Shown one piece after another: positions 1 through 9,168 of a stretch of 64,000 nt of DNA. Location of the stretch: contig JAYJMM010000068.1 in NCBI GenBank assembly GCA_037349105.1, positions 867,001 to 931,000 on the forward strand, written 5' to 3'. The DNA is from Limnomonas spitsbergensis. Lineage: Eukaryota; Chlorophyta; Chlorophyceae; Chlamydomonadales. Numbering within the stretch: position 1 is the first letter of the stretch; each line of letters starts with the position of its first letter. The notes beneath the pieces were generated by a model that searched no databases, was not told the origin of the DNA, and was given only the letters and a program-made list of their open reading frames with translations. A program made the translations under genes and the position numbers.

Positions 1-480
1 CACCTCTGGCCACGGACATCGCCACAGGCCAGGCCAGGCCGCCGCATCAGACGTACCCGCTGCCGCCGAAGCCGCAAGGACAGACAGCAGGCAGACCATA
101 TGACAAGAACCAAGGCATCAGGCAATTCCCAAGACAGCAGCAGGGACAGGCGGGGCATGGCCAACAAGCGGCCCACATGTCCCACCTCACCGGCCCTTCA
201 GAAATAGCGAAACCAGAAGGGTGGCACCAGAAGGTTGCTGAAATGCTGAGCGAGTCGGTGGCATTGATGACGCAGGTTGGGTTGGCATCCAGGCCAGAGG
301 CATACAAGCAGGCAGCGCACAACGCCAGACCCCGGTCCTTCAGACCCTCGTCTAACAGTGAAGAGGAACCCGAATCACCTGTTATTGAACACGCTCCACA
401 CATGTCCCGCACCTGAAAAGAGGGCAAGCCGGTGTGCCATCTGCTGTCAGCTGGGACACCGGGCCGAGGCATGCCCTGCG
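1..480 (+). pseudogene. Gag nucleocapsid end, unit 1 (partial)
   Basis: This is the C-terminal part of a Gln/Gly-rich gag protein. The reading frame of the first part ends at TGA 414-416. A second zinc knuckle of canonical C-X2-C-X4-H-X4-C form lies just downstream, in the frame one base forward, at about 433-474. All other units have the same arrangement, so the shift predates the amplification or is part of how the protein is made. The start is outside the window. Confidence 0.7.
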
Positions 481-1882
481 CAAGACCAGCCGCTGGGCAG
501 CATCAGGAGGAAACAGCTGGCAGAGGACACCCATAATGAAGTCCAGTGGTGGTGCACCGCGCAGGAGGCACTTCCCAGCGAGAGGGAGGTGGTGCTAACT
601 GCTAAGGGCAGTCCGAGGCAAGGCAAAGGCCACCAGAGTACGACAGGCCATCGAGGCACGCAGAGCAGAGGAGGACCGCTGGGCCCGGAAGGGAGCCCAC
701 CGACCCTTACCATGCAGAGAATGGTTCAGGGAGGTGAGGCGCCACCCCTTGCAACCGTCCATGCACGCCGACCAGCGCGCCCAAATTTTGTCATTAGGGG
801 CAGCCCTGATTAAGGCCAACGAAGAAGGCGTGTGGCCAGACACTCGCAGGCCAATGGATACCTGGCCAGTAGAGTGGCGGCTGACGTAATTGACCTGCCT
901 TTGGGACTACCAGGACATCCAGCGGACAATGCTCCAGCATAACCAACAGGGCAGACACCCACATAGGGAGGCCGGTGGCAGCAGCAGTGTAAGACGCGCG
1001 CCCGCCAGCCAGGAGGACGCGCATAGGACGAATAAGGACAGCACACGGCGAGCCACAACAGGGGAGAGCCAGACCCCAGATAGAGAGGGCTGGGCCGGTT
1101 CAGCAGGAACTGCTAGGGCCCGTGACAGCAGCAATGTGAGGCGCGATCCCGCCAGCAAGGAGGATGTGCAGAGGACGGAAGAGGACAGCACACCGCAGAT
1201 CGCAACAGGGAGCGCCAGACCCCAGAAGGAGACGGCGAGGACGGAGCAGCCGAGACTGCTAGGACCAGGGCAGCGGGAGCAAGGAGAGCGCGAAACGCCA
1301 GGCAGCGCTCGCGCCGGGGCCGCAGGGGGGCGGCAGAAAAGGGGCGCAACGGCAGGGACAGCGCGGGGTTCCCAGAGCCAACCACCAGGATCAGCCAGGG
1401 GGAACTGGAGATCTCGTGGCACGCAGAGGCCGCCGGGCAGAGCCAGCTGCCCGTCCCGCCACTATCGCCTGCAGGGCCACAACCTGGCCCCAGGCGGCAG
1501 CCCTCTTTCAAAAGCCTCATCTCTTGCACGGCATTCAGAGGGATCCTCGCGGGCCTGTTTCAATTGGCCCTGGTGTGGCTGCTCATATCCTGCCTCCTAG
1601 GGGCCCACGCGAGTGGGCGAGGGGTACGAGGAGGAGGCTTCACTGCGGGGCAGGGGGCGTTCGTGAGCAGCAGGGGGGTAGCGGCAAATCTAGAACCTGG
1701 ATGGCTGCGCCCACCCGTGGACATGCCCGCAGGCAGCACCAGCCGCCAGCACGGCAGTTGGGACCAAAGCAACGCCAGCGCCGGGCCGCCAGTAGCGGAT
1801 GGCGAGCCGCTGTCAGGAGGAGTTATCGACATGTTCCAGCCCGGGGGAGTGGTGGAAGCCCCTTTAGAGTAAATCAACACAA
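481..1882 (+). pseudogene. Gag-pol linker, low-complexity Arg/Gly/Gln-rich (no protease seen)
   Basis: This stretch follows the second zinc knuckle and precedes RT. It is rich in Arg, Gly, Gln and Pro codons and is open over long distances in frame 1 (277-813) and frame 2 (890-1600), but it matches nothing I know. A retroviral-type protease would be expected here; I could not find its Asp-Thr/Ser-Gly motif in any frame. It contains a 147-bp internal duplication (listed separately). The whole block is deleted in units 2-5. Confidence 0.45.
981..1275 (+). repeat. 147-bp tandem duplication in the gag-pol linker
   Basis: The stretch starting at 981 (gcagcagtgtaagacgcgcg) recurs at 1,128 (gcagcaatgtgaggcgcga) with roughly 80% identity through the block ending in agccagacccc/gcgccagacccc. 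The period of 147 bp equals 49 codons, so the frame is kept. Confidence 0.7.
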
Positions 1883-3030
1883 ATGAAAGGTGGCTGCTTG
1901 GAAAGCACCCCGATTTCACCAACGAGCAGCAGGAGAAGCTGGAGCAGAGCCTACGGGATCGCAAAGGCGCGTTCGCTTACTCCATGGATGGAGGACTTGC
2001 CGGGCTACTGCGGGGCGCAGGGTGAGTTCACTTTGGCTTTAGAGGACGAGGACAGTTCATGCTTTCAGAAGGCCAGGGACATGCCGCCCCCTAAAGCTGC
2101 CATCTTTAAGGATACGTGCCAACCCATGATTGAGGCAGGGATCATTGTCAGAGTACCTCAGGGGGGTCCCATCAAGTTTGCAGCCAACTCTGTGGTGGCA
2201 GCAAAGAAGTGTGCTTAGAAGGGCCAGTGGTCAGACCACCGAATCGCGCATGACATGAGATGGCTGAACCTCCGCACGGCCAAGCAGGAGTTTGCCATCC
2301 CCAGGATGGAGACCATTTTTCAGAACATGGACACGGCTAAGGTGTTTAGCAAAGTGGATCTGAGGTCAGGGTTCATGCAGATCCCGATCAAACCAGAGGA
2401 CCAGTCTAAGACTGCTTTCTGGATGGGCCCGGAGCTGTGGATGTATACCAAGTTGAACTTCGGGCTGCGCAATGGGCGTCCCTTCTTCCAGCGTATGATG
2501 GAAGAAGAGATTGCCATGGCAGGCCTGAGCTCCTTTGTGTTGCATTCATTGACGACATGCTAGTGTACAACGACACGCCTGCAGAGCACATCAGGCATGT
2601 AGAGCTCATGCTAGACATGCTCCATAAGGTGGGGCTGAGAGAGCATCCAGACAAGTCCATGTTCTGGTGTGCAACGGTCGAGTGCTTAGGCCACAATGTG
2701 TCGGCCCAAGGGATCACGCCGCACGCAGCCAAGATAGCAGCTGTCATGGCACTGCCTGAGCCAGCATCGGTCAAAAACATCCAGGAGGTTATGGGGTTTT
2801 TGAACTTCTACCGGTGTTACATCCCATATTTCTCTAAGAAGGCAGCATGCATCAATGCCCTGCTGGTCAAGGGGGTACCCTTTGTGTGGGGCCCTGAGCA
2901 GTCCCAGGCCTTTCTGCTGATCAAAACTGAAATGTGTGAGGGCGGCAGGGTCCTGCGCAGGCCAGACTACAACGGGGCCGGGCGGCCAAGGGCCACCGCG
3001 ACCGTTCATGCTGTACACCGACTTATGTAA
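1883..3030 (+). pseudogene. Ty3/gypsy reverse transcriptase, decayed
   Basis: Gypsy RT motifs are clear but spread over frames. An N-terminal segment in one frame shifts around 2,030; a second frame carries VDLRSGF (motif A, about 2,356-2,376) and FGLRNGRPFFQRMM; after a shift near 2,530 a third frame carries FIDDMLVYND, the YxDD-box equivalent with Phe in place of Tyr. This is followed by the thumb and connection region, ending near GFLNFYRCYIPYF. A TAG interrupts at 2,216-2,218. At least two frameshifts and one stop make it unlikely to encode an active enzyme. It is the only RT in the array, because units 2-5 have lost it. Confidence 0.9.
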
Positions 3031-3460
3031 ACAGGGAATAGGAGCGGTGCTGGGGCAGTGTGATGACAGCGGGAGGTAATACATGGTAGCCTGCACCTCA
3101 CGATCCCTGAACAAAAGCGAGAAGACATACTCGTCATTCCAAGGAGAAATGCTAGCCGCAATATATGCCGCCCGTACATACCGCCACATGCTGTTTGGGT
3201 GCAAGGTGCACCTGATCACGGACCACGAGCCCCTCACTTACCTCATGGATAACCAGGCCCTGGTAGGACAGCACGCCCGATGGGCGCTCATGCTCCAGTA
3301 GCTCGACGTTACCATCGTCCACCGGCCAGGAGCATGCCACCAGAATGCAGATATCCCGTCTACGTCGCCCATCCAGTCCACCGACGACCGCACAGGGGCA
3401 CGGCTGGATGAAGCCTCCCCTGCGCCTAAGGGACCGGGTGGGGCCGCCAGCGGATTGCAA
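3031..3460 (+). pseudogene. Ty3/gypsy RNase H, decayed
   Basis: RNase H signatures follow the RT: TD..KQGIGAVLGQ, then GEMLAAIYA with the catalytic Glu, TDHEPLTYLM, and the closing HRPG..NADIPS motif. Nonsense codons break it at 3,078-3,080 (TAA) and 3,299-3,301 (TAG). Retroelement RNase H degrades the RNA strand of the replication hybrid; this copy cannot make the full domain without readthrough. Confidence 0.85.
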
Positions 3461-3710
3461 GTAGCTATGCTAACTGGGCTGAGCAGGGTGAACCAGTGGC
3501 ACGCGGACCAGGTGGTGCGCCTAGCACATGAGGGCAGAAGGGGGGTGCAAAGACTGCGAACCGCTGAGGCAGCATGTTTAGTGGCCCCGTGCGGCCAAGC
3601 TATCTCCAGCGCAATGAATGAGGATGATGAGCAAGTACAGCCAGCAAGCTCGGCAGAAAGGGCTTTCAATAGCAGGGCCAGGGCGAGGTCAATCATCAGC
3701 GATGTGCTGA

Positions 3711-4760
3711 CAAACCTGCCCCGCTCAACCCCGGCCCATCTTTTCCTTCGGAGGTATGTGCTCGGGACTCGAGATGGTGCTCAGGGCAGGAATCCCGGGC
3801 ATACAGTACCTGTACGCAGCCACCAATGCTACAGTGCGGGAGATTGCAGGGGGCCGGTTAGTACAGGTGCACATGCAGTTCCTGGTGCTACTCCCCGCGA
3901 CTGCCTTTGAGGGGGCATTCAGGACGTTGCCCCAGGATGTGTACGCCATTACTACCCAGCACTTCATAGAGGTAGGGGCCCAAGAGGGTCGCCATTGGTT
4001 TATGGTGGCAGGTTGGGAATGCCACGACCTCTCGGCAGCGGGCAAGGGCAAGAGGCTTGAGGGGGACATAAGCAAGTCCTTCTACCCGCTGATCAAGTTG
4101 CTAGGCACTTTGCAAATCCTGCAACAGGCCAGACCGCCTGCATACCTGATTGAGAATGTCGCCATGCAGTTGAACCAGAGGAGTGAGAAGGCCAGTATAC
4201 ATGCGTTCAGTGATGTGTGCAGAATCCTGGGCAGACCAGCACTGTTTGATGCGGCACAGGTGGGCTCATATGCTCACCGCACGCGCAACTATTGGGGCAA
4301 TTTGGCACCAGCCGCAGACATTGAGCATGTTATCCAGGAATCACAGAGGCCACACGATGGGATAGTGGACGACATCCTGGACGAGGGTAGCAGGGCCCAG
4401 GTTGTGATTTGCCCAGATAACGGCGGGTGCCGCATCAATGTGGCAGGGCAGCCAAGGAGGGCGCTGCCTTGCCTCATGGCCACACCATCATCATACGCCT
4501 TCAAGAACGGGCAGATCGGGCTGGGGTTCAGGCCCATGGGGGATCTGCAGGATCCCAACGCCAATGAAAGGGAGAGGGTCGTGGGGTATGCTGTAGGGTC
4601 CACACTACCCCGCCCAGACTTTCCTGAGAGCGATAGGAGGGCAGCTTTAGGCAGGTGCATGGACACTTGGGCCCTAGAGGCCTGGCTCAACGTGGCACTC
4701 GAGGTGGCCAAAATCACCCCAGGAGAAGTGACTCGCAGGGCCCGCTTACCCGGCCCATAA
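3711..4760 (+). CDS. Retrotransposon-encoded DNA cytosine-5 methyltransferase, unit 1 (all motifs present)
   Basis: A C5 cytosine methyltransferase domain. The first ATG is at 3,756, but the frame is open from 3,711 and the residues just before that ATG supply motif I (IFSFGGMCSGLEMVLRAG), the S-adenosylmethionine site. Counting from 3,756, the catalytic Cys is residue 89 in GWECHDLS (motif IV; the DNMT3-like Cys-x-Asp-Leu-Ser pattern, with Glu where most enzymes have Pro). ENV is at 133-135 (motif VI), AHRTRNYWGN near 173-182 (motif VIII) and GYAVGST near the C-terminus (motif X). It lies between RNase H and integrase, in the same frame as integrase but separated from it by TAA (4,758) and TGA (4,938). 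Similar retroelement DNMTs are known from dinoflagellates and charophyte algae. The domain call is firm; activity is not shown. Confidence 0.9.
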   Translation, partial: QTCPAQPRPIFSFGGMCSGLEMVLRAGIPGIQYLYAATNATVREIAGGRLVQVHMQFLVLLPATAFEGAFRTLPQDVYAITTQHFIEVGAQEGRHWFMVAGWECHDLSAAGKGKRLEGDISKSFYPLIKLLGTLQILQQARPPAYLIENVAMQLNQRSEKASIHAFSDVCRILGRPALFDAAQVGSYAHRTRNYWGNLAPAADIEHVIQESQRPHDGIVDDILDEGSRAQVVICPDNGGCRINVAGQPRRALPCLMATPSSYAFKNGQIGLGFRPMGDLQDPNANERERVVGYAVGSTLPRPDFPESDRRAALGRCMDTWALEAWLNVALEVAKITPGEVTRRARLPGP

Positions 4761-4938
4761 TGTGAACCCGCTATCGGAATGGCCCTGAAGTCCACACACG
4801 TCGCCGTTGCCACCACAGGCAAAGCATGCTCAGGCGAAGGGGAGGTGGCAGCGACGTACCGGCAATGCCTAGGAGAGTCTGCAGCGGCCGACTGGACGGA
4901 TGCCGCTCAGGAACCAGGTGGGCAGCCAGGGTCGTGAG

Positions 4939-5903
4939 TCGAGCCCGCAGACTCCAACGACGAAGATGCGGGGGAGGTTGCGAACCCACCCGGGTGTGCA
5001 GCGGGACCAGCAGCCCAGGTGGATGTGTGGATGGACAAGCCAGTATTGCAGTATCTCCGCCAGAAAGTGCATGCCCCAGGGGCTGAGCCAGGGGAGCAAA
5101 CCAGGGTGCAGCGTAGGGCAGCACCGTTCCTGTGGGAGCCTGAGAGAGGTGGAGTGCTGATGCGGCTCATGCTAGATGAGAGACGATGCGTCGTACCCAG
5201 ACCCGAGGACAGGCTAGCTGTCATCAGGGAAGCGCATGCTAGCACTGGCCATTTTGGCAGCCACCGCACGGCCTTCATGGTCATGCGGCAGCACTGGTGG
5301 CGGGGACTCAGGGCAGCAGTCAGGATGGTAGTTCAGGAATGCGGAGTGTGCGACAGGGCCAGGGCGTCCACATTCAACCATACGCAGCCCAACATGCACC
5401 CCATACCGATCGAGGGTTTATTTTTCCGATGGGGGGTGGACCTTTGCGGGCCTTTCACAACCACACCTAGGGGCAACCGGTATGGCATGGTGTGTGTCGA
5501 GCACTACTCCAAGTGGGTTGAGTTGATCCCTATCCCCAGCAAGGCGTCAGATGTGACGGCCTTGGCGTTCTTCCAAAACGTGATCGCACGGTTTGGGGGG
5601 TGTGCAGAGGTGGTCACCGATCAGGGAACTGAGTTCCAGGGGGAGTTCCAGGACATGTTACTGGATTGCTTCATTGACCACCGCACCACCACCGCCAGCC
5701 ACCCCCAGGCAGACGGGCTGTCCGAAAGGGCCGTCCAGACCCTCAAGACTGAATTGCGCAAGTGCTGCGGGGACAGGATCGACGGTGACTCGTGGGACAA
5801 CAAGGAAAACAGCAACCAGGAAGGCCAGGTGGACCACATTGCGGAATTCCTGCGGGCCCAGGCGGCCCGGGCAGAGGGCATGGCGGAAAGAAGGAGCCAC
5901 TGA
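4939..5903 (+). CDS. Integrase core fused to gag start, unit 1
   Basis: Gypsy integrase. Counting from ATG 5,019, the zinc-binding H73/H78/C108/C111 set is intact, and the catalytic triad is D141 (GVDLCGPF), D201 (VVTDQGTEF) and E237 (ADGLSERAV) with DD35E spacing. After residue 260 (GDSWD) the sequence switches to the gag N-terminal region of the next unit (NKENSNQEGQ), which ends at a TGA. The C-terminal integrase domain is therefore missing. This copy has Glu and Gly at two sites (LDERR, NRYGM) where units 2-4 have Gly and Val (LDGRR, NRYVM). Confidence 0.88.
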
Positions 5904-6395
5904 CCAGGCCAAGGAAGGCGAGTCCTGCAGGAAATCGAGCCGGAAAGAAGTACCGTGAGAGACGTCCCACATGGACAGGCAAGCAGGGAGGACGAGCTGT
6001 CAATTTCCGCGGCAAGGGAGTACACCGGCGGAACGCAGCCAAGCAGGCCCAGCAGTAACCAGCCCGGAGGACAAGCGGGATCAGGAGGAGAAATGGGACA
6101 CCAAGAGCCAGCTCAGCAGCGCTCAGAAGGAGGCAGCCGCCCCGGAAGTATGGCAAGCGAGCGGCTTTCTAGGGGCGGGCAGTCCCAGAGAAACGCAGAC
6201 CGCAGAGACAGCCGGGGCTAGCGAAGCCGGAGCCCAGCCAGGGGCGGAGGCGGCGGGTCAGGCTCTGACCCCAGCCAGTCGGACTATGAAGACACAGAGG
6301 GGAGCGGCCCGGGCTCCAGCAGGGAATCCATGAGGCAGAAAAGGGAGAGGATCGCCCTGGAGCAGGCGGAGATGCACTTGCACTTGCAGAAGTAG
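5801..6395 (+). pseudogene. Gag N-terminal region, unit 2, broken
   Basis: Short pieces in different frames match the intact gag at 63,030-63,990: NKENSNQEGQVDHIAEFL against DKENTCQETQLDNIEEFL, YTGGTQPSRP...NQPGGQ against YTGGTQPGRQYRGQPGGQ, and a coiled-coil-like tail ending in LHLQK. The last piece stops at TAG 6,393-6,395, where the right-hand element reads CAG. The same region recurs in units 3-5 (10,031-10,625; 14,261-14,855; 18,491-19,085) with the same breaks. Confidence 0.75.
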
Positions 6396-7148
6396 ATGAT
6401 CCTGCAGCTGGCTGGGGGGACCAGGTTTTCCAAGATCCCAACCATCCAAGGCAACGTGCCGGTGCTGGATATGACCCAGCCTGGGTCGGTCGCTGCCAGG
6501 CAGCACTGCCAAGCCTGCATCTCATGGGGCTCGCATAACCGGCTGGCATTATCCGACAAGCCGCCAGCGCTTGCAGTGGTAGCCGGGGAGATTGCATGGT
6601 CCTACCAATCCCTCTCAGGCATGGCCCTGTTGGTGCGGTCCATGATCAACATGTGGAACGACAAGCCAGCCAGCATGGAGCCGCTGGTGGTCGCCATAAG
6701 ATCAGCGCCTCATGGCTATAGGGTCACCCGGGAGGTCGAGAGGATCAAAAGGGCGTGGTCACCCCCGGAAGCAGGACCGCCGTGCAAGGTGTCCTTGCTT
6801 ACCCTGTGGATCAGGGTGGTGAAGAAGGAGGTGGACAAGCCAACCTCAGACGAGAGAGCGACAGTCTCCTGCCTCAAGCTGGGAATCAGGACCACCTTGG
6901 ACCCTGGGGTCAAGCCGGAAGAGACAGTGGAGGCGTTTGCCAACATGGTCCTGTCCACGGCAGAGGTGCTGCAGATCTCCAGGGATGCCGTTGACCACTT
7001 CGACAGACGGCACTCGGTGGCGCACATGTTCTATGAGGGGCTGCCTGGGGCAGTCAGGGCCACGCTAAGCGCGTTTGTTATCACTTTGCCAGACTACCTG
7101 AGCATGACGGATGAGGAGCAAGTTGCAGTGCTAACGCGGCAGGTGTAG
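6396..7148 (+). CDS. Gag capsid-like ORF, unit 2
   Basis: 250 residues from ATG 6,396. The start MILQLAGGTRFSKIP matches the capsid start at the right end of the window (MVLQLTGVAKVTKIP). The predicted protein is mostly helical and has the W..Y.SLSG and VDHFDRRHSVAHMFYEGLPG stretches expected of a gypsy-type capsid. It is probably one exposed segment of a longer gag, because TAG precedes it and TAG (7,146) and TAA (7,170) separate it from the nucleocapsid in the same frame. Unit 2 has private changes in GIRTT, ANMVL and AEVLQ. Confidence 0.7.
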   Translation: MILQLAGGTRFSKIPTIQGNVPVLDMTQPGSVAARQHCQACISWGSHNRLALSDKPPALAVVAGEIAWSYQSLSGMALLVRSMINMWNDKPASMEPLVVAIRSAPHGYRVTREVERIKRAWSPPEAGPPCKVSLLTLWIRVVKKEVDKPTSDERATVSCLKLGIRTTLDPGVKPEETVEAFANMVLSTAEVLQISRDAVDHFDRRHSVAHMFYEGLPGAVRATLSAFVITLPDYLSMTDEEQVAVLTRQV

Positions 7149-7172
7149 CTATGGGAACGGTTCGCCTTGTAA

Positions 7173-7931
7173 ATGGGGGGCCTGACCGCCATGGACTCCA
7201 GTCAAGGGCCAGGAGAGCAACAGCAGAGGAGCCAGGGGGAGCCGCATGCGGGGCGTGGCAGAAGGGATAGGCCCGGCCAGTGGGAGGCCATGCTGAGGCT
7301 GGACGGGCCAGGAGCCGCCACCGGACAGAACGGCACCCAGCCCGCCCGACAGGAAGGAAGAGCCAAGGGAGTAACATGGGCGGAACAAGCAGCCGCTCTG
7401 ACCACCAGCACCCATGGAACTGGGGGCTCTCCCAAGGCGTGCTTCCAATGTGGCAACATGGACAACCTGGCAAGGGAGTGCATGACGCCCAGGGCCAGGG
7501 ATGAGCGCCGCTCAGCACCCCTGGCCACGGACATCGCCACAGGCCAGGCCAGGCCGCCGCATCAGACGTACCCGCTGCCGCCGAAGCCGCAAGGACAGAC
7601 AGCAGGCAGACCATATGACAAGAACCAAGGCAGCAGGCAATTCCCAAGACAGCAGCAGGGACAGGCGGGGCATGGCCAACAAGCGGCCCACATGCCCCAC
7701 CTCACCGGCCCTTCAGAAATAGCGAAACCAGAAGGGTGGCACCAGACGGTTGCTGAAATGCTGAGCGAGTCGGTGGCATTGATGACGCAGGTTGGGTTGG
7801 CATCCAGGCCAGAGGCATACAAGCAGGCAGCGCACAACGCCAGACCCCGGTCCTTCAGACCCTCGTCTAACAGTGAAGAGGAACCCGAATCACCTGTTAT
7901 TGAACACGCTCCACACATGTCCCGCACCTGA
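7173..7931 (+). CDS. Gag nucleocapsid ORF, unit 2
   Basis: 252 residues, Gln/Gly/Arg-rich. It has one zinc knuckle CFQCGNMDNLAREC in which the usual His is Asn (CCNC). A second, canonical knuckle (CAICCQLGHRAEAC) follows at about 7,948-7,989 in the frame one base forward, after the TGA at 7,929. The acidic patch SNSEEEPESP precedes the stop. Nucleocapsids bind the element RNA. Unit 2 has GGSPKAC where units 3-5 have GGAPKAC. Confidence 0.65.
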   Translation: MGGLTAMDSSQGPGEQQQRSQGEPHAGRGRRDRPGQWEAMLRLDGPGAATGQNGTQPARQEGRAKGVTWAEQAAALTTSTHGTGGSPKACFQCGNMDNLARECMTPRARDERRSAPLATDIATGQARPPHQTYPLPPKPQGQTAGRPYDKNQGSRQFPRQQQGQAGHGQQAAHMPHLTGPSEIAKPEGWHQTVAEMLSESVALMTQVGLASRPEAYKQAAHNARPRSFRPSSNSEEEPESPVIEHAPHMSRT

Positions 7932-7946
7932 AAAGAGGGCAAGCCG

Positions 7947-8990
7947 GTGTGCCATCTGCTGTCAGCTGGGACACCGGGCCGAGGCATGCCCTGCGCACTC
8001 GAGATGGTGCTCAGGGCAGGAATCCCGGGCATACAGTACCTGTACGCAGCCACCAATGCTACAGTGCGGGAGATTGCAGGGGGCCGGTTAGTTCAGGTGC
8101 ACATGCAGTTCCTGGTGCTCCTCCCCGCGACTGCCTTTGAGGGGGCATTCAGGACGTTGCCCCAGGATGTGTACGCCATTACTACCCAGCACTTCATAGA
8201 GGTAGGGGCCCAAGAGGGTCGCCATTGGTTTATGGTGGCAGGTTGGGAATGCCACGACCTCTCGGCAGCGGGCAAGGGCAAGAGGCTTGAGGGGGACATA
8301 AGCAAGTCCTTCTACCCGCTGATCAAGTTGCTAGGCACTTTGCAAATCCTGCAACAGGCCAGACCGCCTGCATACCTGATTGAGAATGTCGCCATGCAGT
8401 TGAACCAGAGGAGTGAGAAGGCCAGTATACATGCGTTCAGTGATGTGTGCAGAATCCTGGGCAGACCAGCACTGTTTGATGCGGCACAGGTGGGCTCATA
8501 TGCTCACCGCACGCGCAACTATTGGGGCAATTTGGCACCAGCCGCAGACATTGAGCATGTTATCCAGGAATCACAGAGGCCACACGATGGGATAGTGGAC
8601 GACATCCTGGACGAGGGTAGCAGGGCCCAGGTTGTGATTTGCCCAGATAACGGCGGGTGCCGCATCAATGTGGCAGGGCAGCCAAGGAGGGCGCTGCCTT
8701 GCCTCATGGCCACACCATCATCATACGCCTTCAAGAACGGGCAGATCGGGCTGGGGTTCAGGCCCATGGGGGATCTGCAGGATCCCAACGCCAATGAAAG
8801 GGAGAGGGTCGTGGGGTATGCTGTAGGGTCCACACTACCCCGCCCAGACTTTCCTGAGAGCGATAGGAGGGCAGCTTTAGGCAGGTGCATGGACACTTGG
8901 GCCCTAGAGGCCTGGCTCAACGTGGCACTCGAGGTGGCCAAAATCACCCCAGGAGAAGTGACTCGCAGGGCCCGCTTACCCGGCCCATAA
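7947..8990 (+). CDS. DNA cytosine-5 methyltransferase, unit 2, lacking motif I
   Basis: 347-residue open frame. The first 17 residues are an out-of-frame reading of the zinc-knuckle region, created by the 3,285-bp deletion. The true DNMT part begins at LEMVLRAGIPG, so the FGGMCSG half of the SAM-binding motif I is gone. The catalytic GWECHDLS, ENV, AHRTRNYWG and GYAVGST motifs remain and are identical to unit 1. Loss of motif I would be expected to abolish cofactor binding, so this copy is probably inactive even though its frame is open. Confidence 0.85.
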   Translation: MCHLLSAGTPGRGMPCALEMVLRAGIPGIQYLYAATNATVREIAGGRLVQVHMQFLVLLPATAFEGAFRTLPQDVYAITTQHFIEVGAQEGRHWFMVAGWECHDLSAAGKGKRLEGDISKSFYPLIKLLGTLQILQQARPPAYLIENVAMQLNQRSEKASIHAFSDVCRILGRPALFDAAQVGSYAHRTRNYWGNLAPAADIEHVIQESQRPHDGIVDDILDEGSRAQVVICPDNGGCRINVAGQPRRALPCLMATPSSYAFKNGQIGLGFRPMGDLQDPNANERERVVGYAVGSTLPRPDFPESDRRAALGRCMDTWALEAWLNVALEVAKITPGEVTRRARLPGP

Positions 8991-9168
8991 TGTGAACCCG
9001 CTATCGGAATGGCCCTGAAGTCCACACACGTCGCCGTTGCCACCACAGGCAAAGCATGCTCAGGCGAAGGGGAGGTGGCAGCGACGTACCGGCAATGCCT
9101 AGGAGAGTCTGCAGCGGCCGACTGGACGGATGCCGCTCAGGAACCAGGTGGGCAGCCAGGGTCGTGAG

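Larger units (their letters stand above)
1..5800 (+). repeat. Array unit 1 (non-deleted, left-truncated by the window)
   Basis: Base 1 corresponds to 7,516 in unit 2, inside the nucleocapsid part of gag. This is the only unit that keeps the 3,285-bp block (482-3,766) with RT and RNase H. Its DNMT haplotype matches unit 2 and differs from units 3-5. It ends at the integrase-to-gag join around 5,794-5,800. Confidence 0.9.

Noticed and set aside
47..472. Long minus-strand open frames across the retroelement array (for example 47-472, 11,792-12,535, 9,851-10,255)
   Set aside because: They are shadows of the G+C-rich plus-strand coding frames; they repeat with every unit and carry no domain.
1564..1872. 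A signal-peptide-like protein starting MALVWLLISCLLGAHA
   Set aside because: It lies inside the retroelement linker in a frame that overlaps the other linker frames and has no homologous context; chance is likely.
7947..7999. The N-terminus MCHLLSAGTPGRG of the unit 2-5 DNMT frames as a real domain
   Set aside because: It is the zinc-knuckle region read in another frame, created by the deletion join.
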